Positions 49,229-63,850 of a stretch of DNA of 64,000 bases are shown here, in pieces. This DNA is from Cricetomys ansorgei (Eukaryota > Chordata > Mammalia > Rodentia > Nesomyidae). The position numbers and the translations under genes were made by a program. The stretch's first letter is position 1, and each line of letters opens with the position of its first letter. The stretch lies in contig JAMJFZ010002586.1 in assembly GCA_026225945.1 (NCBI GenBank), forward strand, positions 1 to 64,000. The letters are read 5' to 3'. A model generated the notes under the pieces. The model ran no database searches and was not told the DNA's origin. It worked only from the letters and a program-made list of their open reading frames with translations.

Positions 49229-52152
49229 GCATGGCTACCCATGAAACTGGAACAGGACTCATACTGCTTGCTAAATTAATGCAGTCCGGTTTGGCCGGAC
49301 TTCTATCTGTCAGAGTAAAGTCACATCTGTCCCCTCACAAGAAAGCTTGGAAACTTGCCGCCATAAGCCATCTGAATAAAACCTAGTATGGGGACCTAAG
49401 TCTCTGTTATGACCATGATGAGTGGCAAGGAAATAAATGGTATTAACCTCAACGAGGGTATATACAATGCTGGCTCTTGGCTACTGTGTAGGTAAATGAT
49501 GGCAGTGGGAGTCCTGGAAGGGAGGACTGCTTCCTTCTGCTGCTTTTTAATGTTGCATGGTGGTGTATGACAGCATGTTATCTTTCTCATACATACTTGA
49601 AATGATGTGAAGCCAAGTCCTTGGAAGCAAAGGGAAAAGGTTGTTCTGAAGAGACGTCTTGGGAGAAAGCATATGTATTCTGCCGGCTCCGATTCTCGTT
49701 ATAAAAGGGGACTTCAGTATCTATAAAGAAGACAGAAACAGAAGACAAAGGTTAAAAATGAGAACGTGTGGTGCTCAGAAATAACCTCCAAGCAAAACTC
49801 TATATTCATAAAATGATTTTAGGTTGCAAAAGTGGCTCATTATTAACTGCATCTGACTTCTTCTGAGGCCTCACATTGATTCCCTCCATGGTGGCCCAGG
49901 ACCAGCTAACCAGCTGTAATTCCACTTCCAATGAGGCCTGACATCCTTTCTAGCCTCCACACATACTGCACGTTGGTTGTAGAAAGAGACACTTAAAGGC
50001 AAAATACCCATAGACTTAAAAAGGATATCATAATTAATAAGGAACAGAGAATTAAGAGTTTTAGTAAGCACTTTAAAAGCATCCTGGGGATGATCTAAGT
50101 TGACTTTTACTCTTTTAGTCTCCTTTTAGTATGCTTTTCCTCTAGCAATCTCCATGACCCTCCCTTTGAATTCTGTCTATTATTTCCTGGTGAGATTTCT
50201 TTTTTTTTTTGTTAAGACAGGGTTTCTCTGATGTAACTCTGGCTGTCCAGGAGTTCACAGAGATGTGCCTAGCTTCCTTCCTAATGCGTGTGCCACCACT
50301 CCCTGGTCTATCTCTTTTAGTATACCACACTATCCTTTCTTGATGTATTATTGTCCACAGAAGGTACTGCTTGACATACCTAATATGTACTCATAATTTA
50401 CCCACTGTTCTTCTTCATGGGAATACAGGAGGCTAATTGCTACTGGCCTAAGCCAGAGCAGTTATAGACCATAGTGCTCTGCTAACCACCGGAAATGCTT
50501 TGGAAAATTTGTGAAGCAAGGCATGGTTGTCTTTATTCAGAGTCTTGTGACAGAAGAATTTCTGATTAATATATTTTTAAGCTAGCTAAGTAGAGTGGCT
50601 AAATGTGAAGCATAGGAGTTATACAGAAAACAAGTTCCTATGTAATTTTCCTCATTTCATATATTCTATTTACAAAAGTAATAGCTCGTTAGAATCAATT
50701 TTGATGACACCCCTAGAAAGGGTTTCTCTATTTTAACTCTGGTAGTCCTGTAACTCACTCTGCAGACCAGCCTCACATGATGAAGCTACCTAAAAGAAAC
50801 ACCAATCGGGTGATGATAATACTTTTGACTCAGCTTTGCTCAGAAGATTCTGCCAATATTGGAATAGGCAATAGGAGCCAGAGGTTCAGAGCACAATCTA
50901 GGCCCAGAGTCTGACGGGATCACCACATTCTAGACTAGTCAGAGAATTACAGTGACCGTCTGTCCAAAGGAAAAAAAAACTGTACAGGGACACATTTCCA
51001 ATACTTTTTCTCGTACATATTTCAGCCTTCCTTATGGTTGCATGCTGCTTGGACTTCTGACAACTGCTTTAGTGAGTTAGTAATAGGATGCAGCGTCAGT
51101 TGGATTTGTCATAGTTAGAGTAAGTCAGAGGAGTTAGACAATTTGCTCCTGAGGATGAAGAGGACAAGGCAGGCAGACAGGAACTGGGCTTAGATACAAA
51201 CAAAAGACAGCGTCAGGGGACTGTGGATGGAAAAGCATGTTAGGTAGATTTAAAGGCATCGAAGATTTTTAGAAGTTAAGTCCAGTTCTCCAGCTTTAGA
51301 CCTATTAAGACAGGCAGAAAGGGCTGTTCCATTAGCAGTGTGAAACAGTATCAGTTACAATTCACCTCCAATCAAAGAAGGCTTGAGAGCCCAGATCCAA
51401 GTTGGTAGAAAACAGCTACAGTTTAGGAAAACAAATATAATACATTATTTCTTAGGGAATGGGATGTTACAGAAAGAGTTTCTCTGTGTCTGCATGACTG
51501 TTTGGAAACTTGCTCTGTTGACCAGGCAGTCCTTGAACTCAGAAACCCCCGTGCCTCTGCTGCCTGAATGCTGTGATGAAGGCATGCATGCATTACCACT
51601 ACCTAGCTAAATGAATTAATTTTTACAGAAAAGAGTCAAACAGGAATATCAAAAGTGTGACTCTGAAATGCAAATTTATAGGTTAGAGAGAGGATTCAGT
51701 GGTCAAGTCCAGGTATTACTTTGGACCCAAGTTTAGTTCGCAGCCCTGACATTAAGCTTCTCAGAACTGCCTGTTACTCCAGCTCCAGAGAATCCAATAC
51801 TGTCTTCTCGATGGCACCCACAGTCACTGTACTCTGTGTACATACCCCAACAATGTCAAAAACAATTTAAATCTTTAATAAAAATATGCAAATTTAGAAA
51901 ACTTACGCCAATAATACCACGGAAGAAGTTTGATATTTCTGCTTGACCAAGTCTCTTGGGCCCCTTTTCTATATAAATACATTAAAGCATTAAGGTGACT
52001 GAAAATGAGGGAAAAAAGCCACTAAGTGCTTACTATCCTCAAGATTTTGAACCAGCTGGGATAATGTGGCAAGAGGAAAAGTTCATTGTGTGGTGCTATC
52101 CCTAAACCTATTATAACTGTGATGATGGCCACACCGGGTCTTTCAGAAAAGA
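49229..52152. repeat. Macrosatellite unit 11
   Basis: Length is 2924. It is the first unit with AAGCAAGGC, GCAGCGTCAG, GGTAGATTT and TACAGTTTAGG. It reads AACTTGCCGCC. B3a has CATCCTTTCTAG, one T short, shared only with unit 15. Confidence 0.95.
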
Positions 52153-55075
52153 GCATGGCTACCCATGAAACTGGAACAGGACTCATACTGCTTGCTAAAT
52201 TAATGCAGTCCGGTTTGGCCGGACTTCTATCTGTCAGAGTAAAGTCACATCTGTCCCCTCACAAGAAAGCTTGGAAACTTCCGCCATAAGCCATCTGAAT
52301 AAAACCTAGTATGGGGACCTAAGTCTCTGTTATGACCATGATGAGTGGCAAGGAAATAAATGGTATTAACCTCAACGAGGGTATATACAATGCTGGCTCT
52401 TGGCTACTGTGTAGGTAAATGATGGCAGTGGGAGTCCTGGAAGGGAGGACTGCTTCCTTCTGCTGCTTTTTAATGTTGCATGGTGGTGTATGACAGCATG
52501 TTATCTTTCTCATACATACTTGAAATGATGTGAAGCCAAGTCCTTGGAAGCAAAGGGAAAAGGTTGTTCTGAAGAGACGTCTTGGGAGAAAGCATATGTA
52601 TTCTGCCGGCTCCGATTCTCGTTATAAAAGGGGACTTCAGTATCTATAAAGAAGACAGAAACAGAAGACAAAGGTTAAAAATGAGAACGTGTGGTGCTCA
52701 GAAATAACCTCCAAGCAAAACTCTATATTCATAAAATGATTTTAGGTTGCAAAAGTGGCTCATTATTAACTGCATCTGACTTCTTCTGAGGCCTCACATT
52801 GATTCCCTCCATGGTGGCCCAGGACCAGCTAACCAGCTGTAATTCCACTTCCAATGAGGCCTGACATCCTCTTCTAGCCTCCACACATACTGCACGTTGG
52901 TTGTAGAAAGAGACACTTAAAGGCAAAATACCCATAGACTTAAAAAGGATATCATAATTAATAAGGAACAGAGAATTAAGAGTTTTAGTAAGCACTTTAA
53001 AAGCATCCTGGGGATGATCTAAGTTGACTTTTACTCTTTTAGTCTCCTTTTAGTATGCTTTTCCTCTAGCAATCTCCATGACCCTCCCTTTGAATTCTGT
53101 CTATTATTTCCTGGTGAGATTTCTTTTTTTTTTTGTTAAGACAGGGTTTCTCTGATGTAACTCTGGCTGTCCAGGAGTTCACAGAGATGTGCCTAGCTTC
53201 CTTCCTAATGCGTGTGCCACCACTCCCTGGTCTATCTCTTTTAGTATACCACACTATCCTTTCTTGATGTATTATTGTCCACAGAAGGTACTGCTTGACA
53301 TACCTAATATGTACTCATAATTTACCCACTGTTCTTCTTCATGGGAATACAGGAGGCTAATTGCTACTGGCCTAAGCCAGAGCAGTTATAGACCATAGTG
53401 CTCTGCTAACCACCGGAAATGCTTTGGAAAATTTGTGAAGCAAGGCATGGTTGTCTTTATTCAGAGTCTTGTGACAGAAGAATTTCTGATTAATATATTT
53501 TTAAGCTAGCTAAGTAGAGTGGCTAAATGTGAAGCATAGGAGTTATACAGAAAACAAGTTCCTATGTAATTTTCCTCATTTCATATATTCTATTTACAAA
53601 AGTAATAGCTCGTTAGAATCAATTTTGATGACACCCCTAGAAAGGGTTTCTCTATTTTAACTCTGGTAGTCCTGTAACTCACTCTGCAGACCAGCCTCAC
53701 ATGATGAAGCTACCTAAAAGAAACACCAATCGGGTGATGATAATACTTTTGACTCAGCTTTGCTCAGAAGATTCTGCCAATATTGGAATAGGCAATAGGA
53801 GCCAGAGGTTCAGAGCACAATCTAGGCCCAGAGTCTGACGGGATCACCACATTCTAGACTAGTCAGAGAATTACAGTGACCGTCTGTCCAAAGGAAAAAA
53901 AACTGTACAGGGACACATTTCCAATACTTTTTCTCGTACATATTTCAGCCTTCCTTATGGTTGCATGCTGCTTGGACTTCTGACAACTGCTTTAGTGAGT
54001 TAGTAATAGGATGCAGCGTCAGTTGGATTTGTCATAGTTAGAGTAAGTCAGAGGAGTTAGACAATTTGCTCCTGAGGATGAAGAGGACAAGGCAGGCAGA
54101 CAGGAACTGGGCTTAGATACAAACAAAAGACAGCGTCAGGGGACTGTGGATGGAAAAGCATGTTAGGTAGATTTAAAGGCATCGAAGATTTTTAGAAGTT
54201 AAGTCCAGTTCTCCAGCTTTAGACCTATTAAGACAGGCAGAAAGGGCTGTTCCATTAGCAGTGTGAAACAGTATCAGTTACAATTCACCTCCAATCAAAG
54301 AAGGCTTGAGAGCCCAGATCCAAGTTGGTAGAAAACAGCTACAGTTTAGGAAAACAAATATAATACATTATTTCTTAGGGAATGGGATGTTACAGAAAGA
54401 GTTTCTCTGTGTCTGCATGACTGTTTGGAAACTTGCTCTGTTGACCAGGCAGTCCTTGAACTCAGAAACCCCCGTGCCTCTGCTGCCTGAATGCTGTGAT
54501 GAAGGCATGCATGCATTACCACTACCTAGCTAAATGAATTAATTTTTACAGAAAAGAGTCAAACAGGAATATCAAAAGTGTGACTCTGAAATGCAAATTT
54601 ATAGGTTAGAGAGAGGATTCAGTGGTCAAGTCCAGGTATTACTTTGGACCCAAGTTTAGTTCGCAGCCCTGACATTAAGCTTCTCAGAACTGCCTGTTAC
54701 TCCAGCTCCAGAGAATCCAATACTGTCTTCTCGATGGCACCCACAGTCACTGTACTCTGTGTACATACCCCAACAATGTCAAAAACAATTTAAATCTTTA
54801 ATAAAAATATGCAAATTTAGAAAACTTACGCCAATAATACCACGGAAGAAGTTTGATATTTCTGCTTGACCAAGTCTCTTGGGCCCCTTTTCTATATAAA
54901 TACATTAAAGCATTAAGGTGACTGAAAATGAGGGAAAAAAGCCACTAAGTGCTTACTATCCTCAAGATTTTGAACCAGCTGGGATAATGTGGCAAGAGGA
55001 AAAGTTCATTGTGTGGTGCTATCCCTAAACCTATTATAACTGTGATGATGGCCACACCGGGTCTTTCAGAAAAGA
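52153..55075. repeat. Macrosatellite unit 12
   Basis: Length is 2923. It reads AACTTCCGCC. It is the first unit with CATCCTCTTCTAG in B3a, shared with units 13 and 14. Confidence 0.95.
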
Positions 55076-57999
55076 GCATGGCTACCCATGAAACTGGAAC
55101 AGGACTCATACTGCTTGCTAAATTAATGCAGTCCGGTTTGGCCGGACTTCTATCTGTCAGAGTAAAGTCACATCTGTCCCCTCACAAGAAAGCTTGGAAA
55201 CTTGCCGCCATAAGCCATCTGAATAAAACCTAGTATGGGGACCTAAGTCTCTGTTATGACCATGATGAGTGGCAAGGAAATAAATGGTATTAACCTCAAC
55301 GAGGGTATATACAATGCTGGCTCTTGGCTACTGTGTAGGTAAATGATGGCAGTGGGAGTCCTGGAAGGGAGGACTGCTTCCTTCTGCTGCTTTTTAATGT
55401 TGCATGGTGGTGTATGACAGCATGTTATCTTTCTCATACATACTTGAAATGATGTGAAGCCAAGTCCTTGGAAGCAAAGGGAAAAGGTTGTTCTGAAGAG
55501 ACGTCTTGGGAGAAAGCATATGTATTCTGCCGGCTCCGATTCTCGTTATAAAAGGGGACTTCAGTATCTATAAAGAAGACAGAAACAGAAGACAAAGGTT
55601 AAAAATGAGAACGTGTGGTGCTCAGAAATAACCTCCAAGCAAAACTCTATATTCATAAAATGATTTTAGGTTGCAAAAGTGGCTCATTATTAACTGCATC
55701 TGACTTCTTCTGAGGCCTCACATTGATTCCCTCCATGGTGGCCCAGGACCAGCTAACCAGCTGTAATTCCATTTCCAATGAGGCCTGACATCCTCTTCTA
55801 GCCTCCACACATACTGCAGGTTGGTTGTAGAAAGAGACACTTAAAGGCAAAATACCCATAGACTTAAAAAGGATATCATAATTAAAAAGGAACAGAGAAT
55901 TAAGAGTTTTAGTAAGCACTTTAAAAGCATCCTGGGGATGATCTAAGTTGACTTTTACTCTTTTAGTCTCCTTTTAGTATGCTTTTCCTCTAGCAATCTC
56001 CATGACCCTCCCTTTGAATTCTGTCTATTATTTCCTGGTGAGATTTCTTTTTTTTTTTGTTAAGACAGGGTTTCTCTGATGTAACTCTGGCTGTCCAGTA
56101 GTTCACAGAGATGTGCCTAGCTTCCTTCCTAATGCGTGTGCCACCACTCCCTGGTCTATCTCTTTTAGTATACCACACTATCCTTTCTTGATGTATTATT
56201 GTCCACAGAAGGTACTGCTTGACATACCTAATATGTACTCATAATTTACCCACTGTTCTTCTTCATGGGAATACAGGAGGCTAATTGCTACTGGCCTAAG
56301 CCTGAGCAGTTATAGACCATAGTGCTCTGCTAACCACCGGAAATGCTTTGGAAAATTTGTGAAGCAAGGCATGGTTGTCTTTATTCAGAGTCTTGTGACA
56401 GAAGAATTTCTGATTAATATATTTTTAAGCTAGCTAAGTAGAGTGGCTAAATGTGAAGCATAGGAGTTATACAGAAAACAAGATCCTATGTAATTTTCCT
56501 CATTTCATATATTCTATTTACAAAAGTAATAGCTCGTTAGAATCAATTTTGATGACACCCCTAGAAAGGGTTTCTCTATTTTAACTCTGGTAGTCCTGTA
56601 ACTCACTCTGCAGACCAGCCTCACATGATGAAGCTACCTAAAAGAAACACCAATCGGGTGATGATAATACTTTTGACTCAGCTTTGCTCAGAAGATTCTG
56701 CCAATATTGGAATAGGCAATAGGAGCCAGAGGTTCAGAGCACAATCTAGGCCCAGAGTCTGACGGGATCACCACATTCTGGACTAGTCAGAGAATTACAG
56801 TGACCGTCTGTCCAAAGGAAAAAAAACTGTACAGGGACACATTTCCAATACTTTTTCTCGTACATATTTCAGCCTTCCTTATGGTTGCATGCTGCTTGGA
56901 CTTCTGACAACTGCTTTAGTGAGTTAGTAATAGGATGCAGCGTCAGTTGGATTTGTCATAGTTAGAGTAAGTCAGAGGAGTTAGACAATTTGCTCCTGAG
57001 GATGAAGAGGACAAGGCAGGCAGACAGGAACTGGGCTTAGATACAAACAAAAGACAGCGTCAGGGGACTGTGGATGGAAAAGCATGTTAGGTAGATTTAA
57101 AGGCATCGAAGATTTTTAGAAGTTAAGTCCAGTTCTCCAGCTTTAGACCTATTAAGACAGGCAGAAAGGGCTGTTCCATTAGCAGTGTGAAACAGTATCA
57201 GTTACAATTCACCTCCAATCAAAGAAGGCTTGAGAGCCCAGATCCAAGTTGGTAGAAAACAGCTACAGTTTAGGAAAACAAATATAATACATTATTTCTT
57301 AGGGAATGGGATGTTACAGAAAGAGTTTCTCTGTGTCTGCATGACTGTTTGGAAACTTGCTCTGTTGACCAGGCAGTCCTTGAACTCAGAAACCCCCGTG
57401 CCTCTGCTGCCTGAATGCTGTGATGAAGGCATGCATGCATTACCACTACCTAGCTAAATGAATTAATTTTTACAGAAAAGAGTCAAACAGGAATATCAAA
57501 AGTGTGACTCTGAAATGCAAATTTATAGGTTAGAGAGAGGATTCAGTGGTCAAGTCCAGGTATTACTTTGGACCCAAGTTTAGTTCGCAGCCCTGACATT
57601 AAGCTTCTCAGAACTGCCTGTTACTCCAGCTCCAGAGAATCCAATACTGTCTTCTCGATGGCACCCACAGTCACTGTACTCTGTGTACATACCCCAACAA
57701 TGTCAAAAACAATTTAAATCTTTAATAAAAATATGCAAATTTAGAAAACTTACGCCAATAATACCACGGAAGAAGTTTGATATTTCTGCTTGACCAAGTC
57801 TCTTGGGCCCCTTTTCTATATAAATACATTAAAGCATTAAGGTGACTGAAAATGAGGGAAAAAAGCCACTAAGTGCTTACTATCCTCAAGATTTTGAACC
57901 AGCTGGGATAATGTGGCAAGAGGAAAAGTTCATTGTGTGGTGCTATCCCTAAACCTATTATAACTGTGATGATGGCCACACCGGGTCTTTCAGAAAAGA
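55076..57999. repeat. Macrosatellite unit 13
   Basis: Length is 2924. It shares with unit 14 alone CCAGTAGTTC in B1a and CAAGATCCTATG. Private states are ATTAAAAAGGAAC near 55882, GCCTGAGCAG near 56301 and TTCTGGACTAG near 56776. Confidence 0.95.
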
Positions 58000-60925
58000 G
58001 CATGGCTACCCATGAAACTGGAACAGGACTCATACTGCTTGCTAAATTAATGCAGTCCGGTTTGGCCGGACTTCTATCTGTCAGAGTAAAGTCACATCTG
58101 TCCCCTCACAAGAAAGCTTGGAAACTTGCCGCCATAAGCCATCTGAATAAAACCTAGTATGGGGACCTAAGTCTCTGTTATGACCATGATGAGTGGCAAG
58201 GAAATAAATGGTATTAACCTCAACGAGGGTATATACAATGCTGGCTCTTGGCTACTGTGTAGGTAAATGATGGCAGTGGGAGTCCTGGAAGGGAGGACTG
58301 CTTCCTTCTGCTGCTTTTTAATGTTGCATGGTGGTGTATGACAGCATGTTATCTTTCTCATACATACTTGAAATGATGTGAAGCCAAGTCCTTGGAAGCA
58401 AAGGGAAAAGGTTGTTCTGAAGAGACGTCTTGGGAGAAAGCATATGTATTCTGCCGGCTCCGATTCTCGTTATAAAAAGGGGACTTCAGTATCTATAAAG
58501 AAGACAGAAACAGAAGACAAAGGTTAAAAATGAGAACGTGTGGTGCTCAGAAATAACCTCCAAGCAAAACTCTATATTCATAAAATGATTTTAGGTTGCA
58601 AAAGTGGCTCATTATTAACTGCATCTGACTTCTTCTGAGGCCTCACATTGATTCCCTCCATGGTGGCCCAGGACCAGCTAACCAGCTGTAATTCCATTTC
58701 CAATGAGGCCTGACATCCTCTTCTAGCCTCCACACATACTGCAGGTTGGTTGTAGAAAGAGACACTTAAAGGCAAAATACCCATAGACTTAAAAAGGATA
58801 TCATAATTAATAAGGAACAGAGAATTAAGAGTTTTAGTAAGCACTTTAAAAGCATCCTGGGGATGATCTAAGTTGACTTTTACTCTTTTAGTCTCCTTTT
58901 AGTATGCTTTTCCTCTAGCAATCTCCATGACCCTCCCTTTGAATTCTGTCTATTATTTCCTGGTGAGATTTCTTTTTTTTTTTTGTTAAGACAGGGTTTC
59001 TCTGATGTAACTCTGGCTGTCCAGTAGTTCACAGAGATGTGCCTAGCTTCCTTCCTAATGCGTGTGCCACCACTCCCTGGTCTATCTCTTTTAGTATACC
59101 ACACTATCCTTTCTTGATGTATTATTGTCCACAGAAGGTACTGCTTGACATACCTAATATGTACTCATAATTTACCCACTGTTCTTCTTCATGGGAATAC
59201 AGGAGGCTAATTGCTACTGGCCTAAGCCAGAGCAGTTATAGACCATAGTGCTCTGCTAACCACCGGAAATGCTTTGGAAAATTTGTGAAGCAAGGCATGG
59301 TTGTCTTTATTCAGAGTCTTGTGACAGAAGAATTTCTGATTAATATATTTTTAAGCTAGCTAAGTAGAGTGGCTAAATGTGAAGCATAGGAGTTATACAG
59401 AAAACAAGATCCTATGTAATTTTCCTCATTTCATATATTCTATTTACAAAAGTAATAGCTCGTTAGAATCAATTTTGATGACACCCCTAGAAAGGGTTTC
59501 TCTATTTTAACTCTGGTAGTCCTGTAACTCACTCTGCAGACCAGCCTCACATGATGAAGCTACCTAAAAGAAACACCAATCGGGTGATGATAATACTTTT
59601 GACTCAGCTTTGCTCAGAAGATTCTGCCAATATTGGAATAGGCAATAGGAGCCAGAGGTTCAGAGCACAATCTAGGCCCAGAGTCTGACGGGATCACCAC
59701 ATTCTAGACTAGTCAGAGAATTACAGTGACCGTCTGTCCAAAGGAAAAAAAACTGTACAGGGACACATTTCCAATACTTTTTCTCGTACATATTTCAGCC
59801 TTCCTTATGGTTGCATGCTGCTTGGACTTCTGACAACTGCTTTAGTGAGTTAGTAATAGGATGCAGTGTCAGTTGGATTTGTCATAGTTAGAGTAAGTCA
59901 GAGGAGTTAGACAATTTGCTCCTGAGGATGAAGAGGACAAGGCAGGCAGACAGGAACTGGGCTTAGATACAAACAAAAGACAGCGTCAGGGGACTGTGGA
60001 TGGAAAAGCATGTTAGGTAGATTTAAAGGCATCGAAGATTTTTAGAAGTTAAGTCCAGTTCTCCAGCTTTAGACCTATTAAGACAGGCAGAAAGGGCTGT
60101 TCCATTAGCAGTGTGAAACAGTATCAGTTACAATTCACCTCCAATCAAAGAAGGCTTGAGAGCCCAGATCCAAGTTGGTAGAAAACAGCTACAGTTTAGG
60201 AAAACAAATATAATACATTATTTCTTAGGGAATGGGATGTTACAGAAAGGGTTTCTCTGTGTCTGCATGACTGTTTGGAAACTTGCTCTGTTGACCAGGC
60301 AGTCCTTGAACTCAGAAACCCCCGTGCCTCTGCTGCCTGAATGCTGTGATGAAGGCATGCATGCATTACCACTACCTAGCTAAATGAATTAATTTTTACA
60401 GAAAAGAGTCAAACAGGAATATCAAAAGTGTGACTCTGAAATGCAAATTTATAGGTTAGAGAGAGGATTCAGTGGTCAAGTCCAGGTATTACTTTGGACC
60501 CAAGTTTAGTTCGCAGCCCTGACATTAAGCTTCTCAGAACTGCCTGTTACTCCAGCTCCAGAGAATCCAATACTGTCTTCTCGATGGCACCCACAGTCAC
60601 TGTACTCTGTGTACATACCCCAACAATGTCAAAAACAATTTAAATCTTTAATAAAAATATGCAAATTTAGAAAACTTACGCCAATAATACCACGGAAGAA
60701 GTTTGATATTTCTGCTTGACCAAGTCTCTTGGGCCCCTTTTCTATATAAATACATTAAAGCATTAAGGTGACTGAAAATGAGGGAAAAAAGCCACTAAGT
60801 GCTTACTATCCTCAAGATTTTGAACCAGCTGGGATAATGTGGCAAGAGGAAAAGTTCATTGTGTGGTGCTATCCCTAAACCTATTATAACTGTGATGATG
60901 GCCACACCGGGTCTTTCAGAAAAGA
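58000..60925. repeat. Macrosatellite unit 14
   Basis: Length is 2926. It shares CCAGTAGTTC and CAAGATCC with unit 13. Private: one extra A in the TATA-like box (TATAAAAAGGGG). It shows GCAGTGTCAG and AAGGGTTTCTC, states otherwise typical of the left part of the array. Confidence 0.95.
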
Positions 60926-63850
60926 GCATGGCTACCCATGAAACTGGAACAGGACTCATACTGCTTGCTAAATTAATGCAGTCCGGTTTGGCCGGACTTC
61001 TATCTGTCAGAGTAAAGTCACATCTGTCCCCTCACAAGAAAGCTTGGAAACTTCCGCCATAAGCCATCTGAATAAAACCTAGTATGGGGACCTAAGTCTC
61101 TGTTATGACCATGATGAGTGGCAAGGAAATAAATGGTATTAACCTCAACGAGGGTATATACAATGCTGGCTCTTGGCTACTGTGTAGGTAAATGATGGCA
61201 GTGGGAGTCCTGGAAGGGAGGACTGCTTCCTTCTGCTGCTTTTTAATGTTGCATGGTGGTGTATGACAGCATGTTATCTTTCTCATACATACTTGAAATG
61301 ATGTGAAGCCAAGTCCTTGGAAGCAAAGGGAAAAGGTTGTTCTGAAGAGACGTCTTGGGAGAAAGCATATGTATTCTGCCGGCTCCGATTCTCGTTATAA
61401 AAGGGGACTTCAGTATCTATAAAGAAGACAGAAACAGAAGACAAAGGTTAAAAATGAGAACGTGTGGTGCTCAGAAATAACCTCCAAGCAAAACTCTATA
61501 TTCATAAAATGATTTTAGGTTGCAAAAGTGGCTCATTATTAACTGCATCTGACTTCTTCTGAGGCCTCACATTGATTCCCTCCATGGTGGCCCAGGACCA
61601 GCTAACCAGCTGTAATTCCATTTCCAATGAGGCCTGACATCCTTTCTAGCCTCCACACATACTGCAGGTTGGTTGTAGAAAGAGACACTTAAAGGCAAAA
61701 TACCCATAGACTTAAAAAGGATATCATAATTAATAAGGAACAGAGAATTAAGAGTTTTAGTAAGCACTTTAAAAGCATCCTGGGGATGATCTAAGTTGAC
61801 TTTTACTCTTTTAGTCTCCTTTTAGTATGCTTTTCCTCTAGCAATCTCCATGACCCTCCCTTTGAATTCTGTCTATTATTTCCTGGTGAGATTTCTTTTT
61901 TTTTTTGTTAAGACAGGGTTTCTCTGATGTAACTCTGGCTGTCCAGGAGTTCACAGAGATGTGCCTAGCTTCCTTCTCCTAATGCGTGTGCCACCACTCC
62001 CTGGTCTATCTCTTTTAGTATACCACACTATCCTTTCTTGATGTATTATTGTCCACAGAAGGTACTGCTTGACATACCTAATATGTACTCATAATTTACC
62101 CACTGTTCTTCTTCATGGGAATACAGGAGGCTAATTGCTACTGGCCTAAGCCAGAGCAGTTATAGACCATAGTGCTCTGCTAACCACCGGAAATGCTTTG
62201 GAAAATTTGTGAAGCAAGGCATGGTTGTCTTTATTCAGAGTCTTGTGACAGAAGAATTTCTGATTAATATATTTTTAAGCTAGCTAAGTAGAGTGGCTAA
62301 ATGTGAAGCATAGGAGTTATACAGAAAACAAGTTCCTATGTAATTTTCCTCATTTCATATATTCTATTTACAAAAGTAATAGCTCGTTAGAATCAATTTT
62401 GATGACACCCCTAGAAAGGGTTTCTCTATTTTAACTCTGGTAGTCCTGTAACTCACTCTGCAGACCAGCCTCACATGATGAAGCTACCTAAAAGAAACAC
62501 CAATCGGGTGATGATAATACTTTTGACTCAGCTTTGCTCAGAAGATTCTGCCAATATTGGAATAGGCAATAGGAGCCAGAGGTTCAGAGCACAATCTAGG
62601 CCCAGAGTCTGACGGGATCACCACATTCTAGACTAGTCAGAGAATTACAGTGACCGTCTGTCCAAAGGAAAAAAAAACTGTACAGGGACACATTTCCAAT
62701 ACTTTTTCTCGTACATATTTCAGCCTTCCTTATGGTTGCATGCTGCTTGGACTTCTGACAACTGCTTTAGTGAGTTAGTAATAGGATGCAGCGTCAGTTG
62801 GATTTGTCATAGTTAGAGTAAGTCAGAGGAGTTAGACAATTTGCTCCTGAGGATGAAGAGGACAAGGCAGGCAGACAGGAACTGGGCTTAGATACAAACA
62901 AAAGACAGCGTCAGGGGACTGTGGATGGAAAAGCATGTTAGGTAGATTTAAAGGCATCGAAGATTTTTAGAAGTTAAGTCCAGTTCTCCAGCTTTAGACC
63001 TATTAAGACAGGCAGAAAGGGCTGTTCCATTAGCAGTGTGAAACAGTATCAGTTACAATTCACCTCCAATCAAAGAAGGCTTGAGAGCCCAGATCCAAGT
63101 TGGTAGAAAACAGCTACATTTTAGGAAAACAAATATAATACATTATTTCTTAGGGAATGGGATGTTACAGAAAGAGTTTCTCTGTGTCTGCCTGACTGTT
63201 TGGAAACTTGCTCTGTTGACCAGGCAGGCCTTGAACTCAGAAACCCCCGTGCCTCTGCTGCCTGAATGCTGTGATGAAGGCATGCATGCATTACCACTAC
63301 CTAGCTAAATGAATTAATTTTTACAGAAAAGAGTCAAACAGGAATATCAAAAGTGTGACTCTGAAATGCAAATTTATAGGTTAGAGAGAGGATTCAGTGG
63401 TCAAGTCCAGGTATTACTATGGACCCAAGTTTAGTTCGCAGCCCTGACATTAAGCTTCTCAGAACTGCCTGTTACTCCAGCTCCAGAGAATCCAATACTG
63501 TCTTCTCGATGGCACCCACAGTCACTGTACTCTGTGTACATACCCCAACAATGTCAAAAACAATTTAAATCTTTAATAAAAATATGCAAATTTAGAAAAC
63601 TTACGCCAATAATACCACGGAAGAAGTTTGATATTTCTGCTTGACCAAGTCTCTTGGGCCCCTTTTCTATATAAATACATTAAAGCATTAAGGTGACTGA
63701 AAATGAGGGAAAAAAGCCACTAAGTGCTTACTATCCTCAAGATTTTGAACCAGCTGGGATAATGTGGCAAGAGGAAAAGTTCATTGTGTGGTGCTATCCC
63801 TAAACCTATTATAACTGTGATGATGGCCACACCGGGTCTTTCAGAAAAGA
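60926..63850. repeat. Macrosatellite unit 15
   Basis: Length is 2925. It is a mosaic: right-type states (GAATGGGATG, AGAGTTTC) sit beside left-type ones (TACATTTTAGG, ATTACTATGG, CTGCCTGACTG) and the intermediate CAGGCAGGCC in B1c. Private addition: CCTTCTCCTAATGC near 61973. Confidence 0.95.
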
